Below, piece after piece: positions 1 to 5,101 of a DNA stretch of 8,849 nt (the first letter of the stretch is position 1; every line of letters starts with the position of its first letter). The DNA is taken from contig JBEBRN010000102.1 of NCBI GenBank assembly GCA_040394775.1, positions 1 to 8,849 on the forward strand, in the 5' to 3' direction. Under the pieces are notes generated by a model. That model was given only the letters and a program-made list of their open reading frames with translations. It did not search any database and was not told the origin of the DNA. A program made the position numbers and the translations under genes. This stretch comes from 40-80 sp040394775. GTDB lineage: Bacteria > Bacteroidota > Bacteroidia > Flavobacteriales_D > Crocinitomicaceae.

Positions 1-2
1 AA

Positions 3-71
3 ATCCATCAAGGAAATCCCGCTTTTAAAAAACTTTTATCGGACAGTAGTGATTTTAAATTTCATATTTAG
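3..71 (+). CDS. Possible 3' end of an upstream gene (partial)
   Basis: The third forward frame is open from the window edge to a TAG at 69-71 and reads as a hydrophilic tail of 22 residues ending SSDFKFHI. Its composition is protein-like, but the stretch is too short to assign a family. The first frame is also open from the edge to a TAA at 76-78 and gives a more hydrophobic tail, so the frame choice is uncertain. It could equally be non-coding. Confidence 0.22.
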   Translation: MHQGNPAFKKLLSDSSDFKFHI

Positions 72-324
72 CGGATAATAGGAGGAAAGATGTAGATTGA
101 ATTTGAGTATTTTGATAAATGAATTCCTGATTGAATGAATTTTATGGAGTGAATTATTTTTATTGTGGGACATTTAGCTAGATTTTATATATTTACGGTA
201 ATTAATTTGTGGTAGTCAAGAACGGTTCTAGTTTTAAACTAATAAAATTGAACGATAAACGGTTAAAAACGGTTTTGTTGTTGATTTTAAACAAATTAAA
301 GAAAACAACTATAGTGGAAATATA
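72..324. other. AT-rich intergenic region with no gene seen
   Basis: No convincing open frame or RNA gene is visible here. The sequence is strongly AT-rich with many stops in all frames. Small structures present are AGAAC-G-GTTCT (219-229), TAGTTT-T-AAACTA (229-241) and three copies of AACGGTT (221-227, 258-264, 268-274). No clear TAnnTTTG promoter element precedes the next gene. The region ends where the cassette-like attC half-site begins. Confidence 0.6.
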
Positions 325-354
325 CGCAAGTTTGCGTTAAGCCAGACGTTATGG
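325..354 (+). repeat. attC-like right half-site at the start of cassette 1
   Basis: A short hairpin CGCAA-GT-TTGCG (325-336) is followed by TTAAGC, a 5-nt gap, and GTTATGG (348-354). In integron attC sites the last part is an L' box, a spacer of about 5-6 nt and an R' box (consensus GTTRRRY), with recombination between G and TT. The layout fits, although GTTATGG departs from the consensus at its end. The left half of this site is not clear. The main support is the exact complement of 348-357 found downstream at 1348-1357. Confidence 0.45.
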
Positions 355-1413
355 TTCATAAAATAGACATGAAAAAAATCTTTACAATATTACTTTTAGG
401 ACTTTCAAACATCATATTCTGTCAATCTGAAGTGATTGAAATTGAATATGAAGTTGATTTAACTGACCCTTTAACTGGATTAAAAAAGTCTAATCCTTAC
501 ATGACGATTGATTGGCAATTCAATGTAAAGTATGATAGTGCAAATGTCAAAATTTGGAGAAAATTTGCTGATGATTTCTATGAAACACGGATTATCAATA
601 AAAACAATAAAGAAGTTCTTCTTCTTAAAAGTGAGTCTAAAAATAAATACACATTTTACGTATCAACTTCTACAATGTTGAACATGGATATGTCTAGCAA
701 TAATGGCGACACTTCAATAACGATAACAGATGAACACAAAAATATTTTAGGCTATGATTGTTACAAAGTCGAGATGGATTTTGGAGGTCAAGCTAATGCA
801 ATACTTTGGATTACTGATAGTTTGACTACTGGAGTAATAATACCTGAAACTCCTTTGAGTTTGGAGGCTATTGCATTAGAATATAGATTTGAAGACCCTT
901 CTCAAATTTCAGAGTTTAAAGCAAAGTCCGTAAACCATATTTCGGAAACAATTAATAACACTTCCATTCCGGACGAATATCTGCTTATTGTGCCAGTTTC
1001 TGTATTTGATTTAAATGATCAAACACTAGATGATTTGTCTGAATTTAATTTTATTCAATACCCCAAATACCCAAATGGAAAAGCTCAATTGCATTTCGAT
1101 ATTAGAGAATTGTGTTCGTTGCCTAAAAAGAATAAGGATGATTTGTTCGATTTCAATATGGCGTTTATAAGCTTTACAGTTAAGAAAGATGGGGTATTAG
1201 ACAATATTCAAATTGAAGGAATAAGCAATGAAAAAGAAATGCAGAAAGTTTTGAAGTTTCTATCAATGTCAACTTTTACTCCAGGAATGGTGAAGGGAGA
1301 AATGGTAAATTCTTCAGTTCAATTTTCGGTAAGTTTAAGTGAATAAAGAACCATAACAATACCTAAGAAAACAGAGCCTCTCTGCGGGACGGCTCCGTTT
1401 CTTAGCTTAACCG
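349..1413 (+). mobile_element. Integron-cassette-like unit 1
   Basis: The unit runs from the TT after G348 to the G of the next core at 1413. It holds one gene in the forward direction with almost no 5' leader, followed directly by an attC-like stem-loop. In an integrated cassette, the RYYYAAC box of its attC should be complementary to the TTRRRY at the cassette's own start. Here 348-357 and 1348-1357 are perfect 10-bp reverse complements, as that model predicts. No integrase gene or attI is in the window, so this would be a solitary or integrase-lacking cluster (CALIN-like), or another mobile unit with similar ends. The boundaries are inferred. Confidence 0.45.
369..1346 (+). CDS. Secreted protein with GLPGLI/DUF4412-like and TonB-C-like regions
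   Basis: The product has 325 residues from ATG369. That start is preferred because it begins directly with a signal peptide (MKKIFTILLLGLSNIIFCQ). The in-frame ATG351 would add MVHKID and lies on the cassette core. The mature protein is probably periplasmic or outer-membrane associated. Residues about 20-190 are beta-rich and contain ILGYDCYK followed by an ILWITD strand, reminiscent of GLPGLI or DUF4412 proteins of Bacteroidota. The last 95 or so residues resemble a TonB C-terminal domain: a YPKYPNGKAQLHF segment, then FISFTVKKDGVLDNIQI, then FTPGMVKGEMVNSSVQFSV. There is no N-terminal anchor plus proline-rich linker as in true TonB, so an energy-transducing role is unlikely. Function is unknown. 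The gene sits alone in the cassette-like unit with no recognisable promoter. Family resemblance was judged by eye. Confidence 0.8.
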   Translation: MKKIFTILLLGLSNIIFCQSEVIEIEYEVDLTDPLTGLKKSNPYMTIDWQFNVKYDSANVKIWRKFADDFYETRIINKNNKEVLLLKSESKNKYTFYVSTSTMLNMDMSSNNGDTSITITDEHKNILGYDCYKVEMDFGGQANAILWITDSLTTGVIIPETPLSLEAIALEYRFEDPSQISEFKAKSVNHISETINNTSIPDEYLLIVPVSVFDLNDQTLDDLSEFNFIQYPKYPNGKAQLHFDIRELCSLPKKNKDDLFDFNMAFISFTVKKDGVLDNIQIEGISNEKEMQKVLKFLSMSTFTPGMVKGEMVNSSVQFSVSLSE

Positions 1414-1419
1414 TTAACA
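1348..1419 (+). repeat. attC-like recombination site between cassettes 1 and 2
   Basis: The order is GAACCATAAC (1348-1357, R''-like), a 5-nt spacer AATAC, left arm CTAAGAAA (1363-1370), ACA, GAGCC (1374-1378), a 12-nt loop, GGCTC (1391-1395), CG, TTTCTTAG (1398-1405), a 7-nt spacer CTTAACC, and GTTAACA (1413-1419, R'-like). The arms pair over 8 and 5 bp, with an internal asymmetry of three bases against two, giving an extrahelical A. Outer boxes, an unpaired central spacer, an imperfect inner stem and extrahelical bases are the known architecture of integron attC sites. The hairpin starts 2 nt after the stop codon of the gene at 369-1346, so it might also act as a transcriptional terminator, but no U-tract follows. 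Confidence 0.55.
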
Positions 1420-1465
1420 GGCAGTTTGCGGACAGACTTAGAATTAAAATTTTCTCATCAAAACA

Positions 1466-1846
1466 ATGCATGAATTAAAATACTTAGCGAACAAGACTAA
1501 ACGACAGTTAAAAATTGACTTTGACTTAGACGGAGTTAAGTTTCTTGAAGGATTTATTGAACGGACAAAAAATCAAATTCCAAAAGACGAATGGGCAGGA
1601 CTTATTAATTCTTGCTCTGCATTTCTAGGACAATGTATAATTGAATGTTACGGCGATAAATGGGTTTATGAAAACGAGGACAAACCAATAATTAAATTTG
1701 ACGATAGAAACAAAGTATACCCTTTCTCAAAAGTTAGTAAACAATTTGAAAACGGACTTGGCGACTCAATCTCTTCACTATTTACTTTAATTCCGACAAT
1801 TTATAAAATTCAACCAAGGACAAAAAAGAAGTGGTGGCAATTTTAA
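1466..1846 (+). CDS. Hypothetical 126-residue protein in cassette-like unit 2
   Basis: The start is ATG1466, a simple start preceded by an A-rich stretch (AAAACA) with no Shine-Dalgarno. The protein is soluble, with no signal peptide or membrane segment. The first 50 residues are charged and probably helical (FLEGFIERTKNQIPKDEW). A central FLGQCIIECYGDKWVYE segment leads to a strand-rich IIKFDD...VYPFSKV and then KQFENGLGDSISSLF. The tail is basic and ends KKKWWQF. The central pattern (small helix, YG-x-x-W, then a hydrophobic VYPF followed by a helix beginning K-x-F-E-N-G) recalls small DUF3806-like or immunity-type proteins, but no family is claimed. Codon use is AT-rich, unlike the hisS-hutH operon downstream. 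It lies between two attC-like sites. Confidence 0.7.
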   Translation: MHELKYLANKTKRQLKIDFDLDGVKFLEGFIERTKNQIPKDEWAGLINSCSAFLGQCIIECYGDKWVYENEDKPIIKFDDRNKVYPFSKVSKQFENGLGDSISSLFTLIPTIYKIQPRTKKKWWQF

Positions 1847-1892
1847 TTTTCGGACACTTGAACAAGACATAAACTGTATAATAAAACCGACT

Positions 1893-1934
1893 CACTAACA
1901 GCGCGACTAAGCCCAGTTTTTTTTCGTGTTAACG
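1893..1934 (+). repeat. Possible degenerate attC-like end of unit 2
   Basis: After the second gene there is CACTAAC (1893-1899), a GC-rich stretch GCGCGACTAAGCCCAG (1901-1916), a run of eight T and GTGTTAACG (1926-1934). TGTTAAC (1927-1933) is the exact complement of GTTAACA at the start of this unit (1413-1419). GTTAAC is itself palindromic, so the match is weaker evidence than that of unit 1. No good inner stem can be drawn. TAAGCCCAG resembles TAAGCCAG at the site near 338. The T-run could alternatively make this a weak terminator. Confidence 0.25.
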
Positions 1935-2009
1935 CTCAAATACATAAATTGGACAAGCAAAAAACTAGAAAGACAGGATGATGTAATTTTATCTTTTGTA
2001 TTAAAAATA

Positions 2010-2017
2010 TAGCTTTG
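2010..2017 (+). promoter_or_regulatory. Candidate distal -7 element upstream of hisS
   Basis: TAGCTTTG matches TAnnTTTG. A TTTG at 1995-1998 lies only 11 nt upstream, shorter than the usual gap to a -33 box. It would give a leader of about 100 nt before hisS. It is weaker than the element at 2092-2099. Confidence 0.25.
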
Positions 2018-2091
2018 AAATTCCCCCAATCCTCCAAACATTCCCGATTCATCTTTCCCTCCTAAATCGCTTCTTTTCTCCTAAAAAACAG

Positions 2092-2099
2092 TATCTTTG
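2092..2099 (+). promoter_or_regulatory. Bacteroidota -7 promoter element of the hisS-hutH operon
   Basis: TATCTTTG is an exact match to TAnnTTTG and lies 20 nt before the hisS ATG, implying a very short leader. A clear TTTG -33 box is missing; the expected place holds pyrimidine-rich TTCTTTTC (2071-2078). CTCCTAAA occurs twice 19 nt apart (2059-2066 and 2078-2085), the second copy just upstream of the -7 element, and could be a regulator site. The same octamer lies 19 nt before the E1 gene start on the other strand. Confidence 0.6.
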
Positions 2100-2119
2100 A
2101 ACTCGAAATAATTCAAGAT

Positions 2120-3514
2120 ATGTCACAGAAACCCGCGATTCCAAAAGGAACGAGAGATTTTTTACCGCTCGATGTTTTAAAGCGTAACTACTTATTTGAC
2201 ACTATCAAAACGGTGTTTAAAAAATATGGTTTTGCGCCCATCGAAACGCCGTCTTTTGAACTTTCATCTACGTTGATGGGGAAATACGGAGAAGAAGGCG
2301 ATCGCTTGATTTTTAGAGTGTTGAATTCGGGTGACAAATTGAAAAAAGCAGATGTGGAAGCATTGCAAGCGGAGAACTTACCACGATTTGCGAATTCATT
2401 GGCGGAGAAAGCCTTGCGTTATGATTTAACGGTACCATTTGCACGTTTTGTGGTGCAACACCAAAATGAGATTAGTTTTCCTTTTAAACGGTATCAAATT
2501 CAACCTGTTTGGCGTGCGGATAGACCACAAAGAGGACGTTACCAAGAGTTTTTCCAGTGTGATGCAGATGCCGTTGGAAGTGAATCGTTGGTGTACGAAG
2601 TGGACTTTATCCAAATCTTTGATGAAGTACTGACAACGCTTGGAATTCCATCGTTTACGATTATGATTAATAACCGCAAGATTTTGAGCGGAATAGCCGA
2701 AATCACTGGACAACAAGAGCGTTTGATAGACATTACAGTAGCCATCGATAAACTGGATAAAATCGGTCAAGATGGAGTAGTGAAGGAGCTGGTAGAAAGA
2801 GGTGTTCCTGCAGCAGCGATTGAAAAAATTCAACCCTTATTTGATTTCGCTACGGCGTATGATAATGACACGGCTATCGCTAAAATGAAAACCTATTTAG
2901 CGGATTCTGAAATAGGACTAAAAGGCGTAGAAGAATTAGAATATGTGCTGAACTGTACCAAAGAACTCGGTTTACGAAGAGCAGATGTGAAATTTGACGT
3001 GACATTGGCGCGTGGTTTAAATTATTACACAGGCGCTATTTTTGAGGTGAAAGTGAACGATGTGGTGATGGGAAGTATTTGTGGCGGCGGACGTTATGAT
3101 AATTTGACGGAGTTGTTCGGACTGAAAAATGTGTCGGGCGTTGGTATTTCGTTTGGTGCAGATCGCATTTATGACGTACTCAACGAATTGAACCTTTTCC
3201 CAGAAGATTTATCCAAAGGATTGTCGTTATTGTTTGTGAATTTCGGAGAAAAAGAAGCATTTCATTGTCAGAAGATGATGAAGGAAATACGTGAAAATGG
3301 TATCGCTTGTGACATTTATCCAACGGCGGCTAAATTGCAAAAGCAGATGAAATACGCCAACGATATTAATGCACAATTCATCGCATTAGTCGGAGAGGAA
3401 GAGCTAGGTAACGACTTAATTCAATTGAAGAATATGATTTCTGGCGAACAAGAAGAAGTGAGTTTAGAGGAATTGATTCATCATTTTATCAATACATTAA
3501 AAAAGAACGCATGA
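2120..3514 (+). CDS. hisS: Histidyl-tRNA synthetase
   Basis: This cytoplasmic class II aminoacyl-tRNA synthetase (464 residues) joins histidine to tRNA-His using ATP. The N-terminal catalytic core has motif 1 around PKGTRDFLP (residues 8-16), a motif 2 region WRADRPQRGRYQEFFQCDAD (131-150), the histidine-specific LARGLNYYTG loop (296-305) and motif 3 with CGGGRYDNL (321-329) and GVGISFGADRI (340-350). The C-terminal anticodon-binding domain covers about 366-464 and includes the usual YPTAAKLQKQMKYAN segment. The length suits the longer bacterial and eukaryote-like HisRS forms. The start at 2120 gives the usual short lead into motif 1 and fits the promoter 20 nt upstream. The last four bases overlap the hutH start (ATGA), so the two are co-transcribed and probably translationally coupled. 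Confidence 0.97.
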   Translation: MSQKPAIPKGTRDFLPLDVLKRNYLFDTIKTVFKKYGFAPIETPSFELSSTLMGKYGEEGDRLIFRVLNSGDKLKKADVEALQAENLPRFANSLAEKALRYDLTVPFARFVVQHQNEISFPFKRYQIQPVWRADRPQRGRYQEFFQCDADAVGSESLVYEVDFIQIFDEVLTTLGIPSFTIMINNRKILSGIAEITGQQERLIDITVAIDKLDKIGQDGVVKELVERGVPAAAIEKIQPLFDFATAYDNDTAIAKMKTYLADSEIGLKGVEELEYVLNCTKELGLRRADVKFDVTLARGLNYYTGAIFEVKVNDVVMGSICGGGRYDNLTELFGLKNVSGVGISFGADRIYDVLNELNLFPEDLSKGLSLLFVNFGEKEAFHCQKMMKEIRENGIACDIYPTAAKLQKQMKYANDINAQFIALVGEEELGNDLIQLKNMISGEQEEVSLEELIHHFINTLKKNA

Positions 3515-4995
3515 CAACATTTAATATTAGTAATAATTGGTTGTTTTTAAATGAGATAGATCGTTTACTTCAATCAGAAGTTAAAGTTAAATTAAACGAT
3601 TCTGCCATCGATAAAATCCAACGTTGCAGAGAATATTTGGACGAATCCATGAAAGACGGCTCCAAAGTAATTTACGGAATCAATACCGGATTTGGATCGT
3701 TGTGCAACACCGTTATTGATAGCGAAGATTTGTCATTATTGCAAGCTAACCTCATGAAATCACATGCGTGTGGATTGGGCGAGCGCGTTCCGAATGAAAT
3801 TGTAAAACGAATGTTGTTATTGAAGGTTTTAGGACTTTCTCACGGCCATTCAGGCGCACAATTGCAAACCATCGACCGTTTGTTGTTTTTCTATAATAAT
3901 AACATCTATCCTGTTGTTTATCAGCAAGGTAGTTTAGGCGCTTCAGGCGATTTAGCACCATTGGCACATTTAGCACTTCCGATTATTGGCGTGGGCGAAG
4001 TAGAGATTGACGGAAAAGTAGAAGATGCTTCCGTGTTGGAAGTGCGTTATGGTTTAGAACCGATAAAATTAAAATCCAAAGAAGGATTGGCTTTGTTGAA
4101 CGGAACGCAATTTATGAGTGCTTATGCGAGTTACTGCGTATCGAAAGCCGAGCAATTGTGGCATCAATTCAATAAAGTAGGTGCTTTGTCTTTAGAGGCG
4201 TATGATGGACGAATCGAACCTTTTGGTCACGCCGTCAATGAAATCAGAAAGCAAGAAGGGCAGCAAGTTACCGCCGAAATTTTCAGAAATTTACTGAAGG
4301 AGAGCGAAATTATCCAACAAACGAAAGAGCACGTTCAAGATCCATATTCGTTTAGATGTATTCCACAAGTTCATGGTGCGTCGTATGATGCGATTCAATA
4401 TGTGAAAAACATTGTCGAGCGAGAAATCAATGCGGTGACAGACAATCCAACGATTTTCCCAGACGAAGACAGTATCGTTTCTGCGGGGAATTTCCACGGA
4501 CAACCGTTAGCATTAGCGATGGACTTTTTAGCGATTGCCATGGCGGAAATGGGCTCTATCTCTGAACGTAGAATTTACAAACTAATCAGCGGAACACGTA
4601 AATTACCGGCTTTCTTGGTTGCTAAACCTGGTTTGAACTCTGGTTTTATGATTCCGCAATACGCTGCGGCTTCGGTCGTTTCCCAAAACAAGCAATTAGC
4701 GAGTCCTTCCAGTATCGACACGATTGATTCCTCCAACGGACAAGAAGATCACGTGAGCATGGGCGCAAATGCCGCTACGAAACTTTATCGAATCATTGAG
4801 AACTGCTATAAGATTCAAGGAATTGAATTGATGAATGCTGTTCAAGCATTAGAATTTAGACGACCATTGAAAACCAGTGCAAAACTCGAAGAAATTGTCG
4901 AAGCGTATAGAAATGTAGTACCTAACGTTGAAGTGGATGTGTACATGCAACCATTGATAGCGAAGAGTATAGGTTTTTGTAAGAGCGGTTTTTAA
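3511..4995 (+). CDS. hutH: Histidine ammonia-lyase
   Basis: The enzyme (494 residues) removes ammonia from L-histidine to give trans-urocanate, the first step of histidine breakdown, in the cytoplasm. The MIO cofactor forms from Ala144-Ser145-Gly146 in GSLGASGDLAPLAH. Other active-site features are Tyr55 in YGINTGFG, His85 in SHACGLG, Asn197 in LLNGTQ and the QEDHVSMG motif near residue 415. SHACG rather than an FL- or HL-type selectivity pair, together with QEDHVSMG, points to histidine rather than phenylalanine or tyrosine as substrate. Length is close to the usual 500-510. It starts inside the hisS stop (ATGA, 3511-3514). No hutU, hutI or hutG gene is in the window, so the rest of the pathway must be elsewhere or absent. 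Transcription meets the convergent E1 gene at the hairpins that follow. Confidence 0.95.
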   Translation: MTTFNISNNWLFLNEIDRLLQSEVKVKLNDSAIDKIQRCREYLDESMKDGSKVIYGINTGFGSLCNTVIDSEDLSLLQANLMKSHACGLGERVPNEIVKRMLLLKVLGLSHGHSGAQLQTIDRLLFFYNNNIYPVVYQQGSLGASGDLAPLAHLALPIIGVGEVEIDGKVEDASVLEVRYGLEPIKLKSKEGLALLNGTQFMSAYASYCVSKAEQLWHQFNKVGALSLEAYDGRIEPFGHAVNEIRKQEGQQVTAEIFRNLLKESEIIQQTKEHVQDPYSFRCIPQVHGASYDAIQYVKNIVEREINAVTDNPTIFPDEDSIVSAGNFHGQPLALAMDFLAIAMAEMGSISERRIYKLISGTRKLPAFLVAKPGLNSGFMIPQYAAASVVSQNKQLASPSSIDTIDSSNGQEDHVSMGANAATKLYRIIENCYKIQGIELMNAVQALEFRRPLKTSAKLEEIVEAYRNVVPNVEVDVYMQPLIAKSIGFCKSGF

Positions 4996-5003
4996 GAAAC
5001 TAT

Positions 5004-5026
5004 CCGCAGGATTACAAATCCAGCGG
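5004..5026. repeat. Compact REP-like stem-loop after hutH
   Basis: CCGC, A, GGATT, loop ACA, AATCC, A, GCGG form a 9-bp stem interrupted by one A-A mismatch. No T-run follows on the plus strand, so it is a poor intrinsic terminator. The compact, mismatch-bearing palindrome in an intergenic space resembles REP elements mobilised by RAYT transposases, but no RAYT gene is present and copies elsewhere cannot be checked. Confidence 0.4.
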
Positions 5027-5036
5027 TGCGATAAAA

Positions 5037-5097
5037 CAGAGTGAGAATGAGTGAGCAGAGCGTTTATTCTTCATTCTGTTCTCTCATTCTCACTCTG
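5037..5097. terminator. Long bidirectional hairpin between convergent hutH and E1 genes
   Basis: CAGAGTGAGAATGAG (5037-5051) and CTCATTCTCACTCTG (5083-5097) are perfect 15-bp complements. After one T-T mismatch, 5053-5060 pairs with 5074-5081, including two G-T pairs, leaving a loop of 13 nt. Read on the minus strand it begins 4 nt after the E1 stop codon and is followed by TTTTAT (5036-5031), a fair intrinsic terminator for E1. On the plus strand the following bases ATCTTC are a poor U-tract, so it may only weakly stop hutH transcripts. Confidence 0.65.
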
Positions 5098-5101
5098 ATC
5101 T

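Noticed and set aside
369..1346. Lipoprotein signal peptide ending at IIFC
   Set aside because: Phe directly before Cys does not fit a lipobox, and FCQ is better read as a signal peptidase I region.
1923..2119. T-box or histidine attenuator ahead of hisS
   Set aside because: There is no His-rich leader peptide, no T-box sequence and no terminator stem; the likely leader is only about 15-20 nt.
2439..2745. Other short frames inside hisS, hutH, E1 and the kinase
   Set aside because: All lie inside genes with clear catalytic motifs in the annotated frame.
2426..2833. Open frame of 135 codons on the minus strand inside hisS
   Set aside because: It lies wholly within hisS, whose motifs are intact, and its translation shows no family features; it is a shadow frame.
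3511..4995. Phenylalanine or tyrosine ammonia-lyase instead of histidine ammonia-lyase
   Set aside because: SHACG at residues 84-88 and QEDHVSMG fit histidine ammonia-lyase; aromatic lyases differ at these positions.
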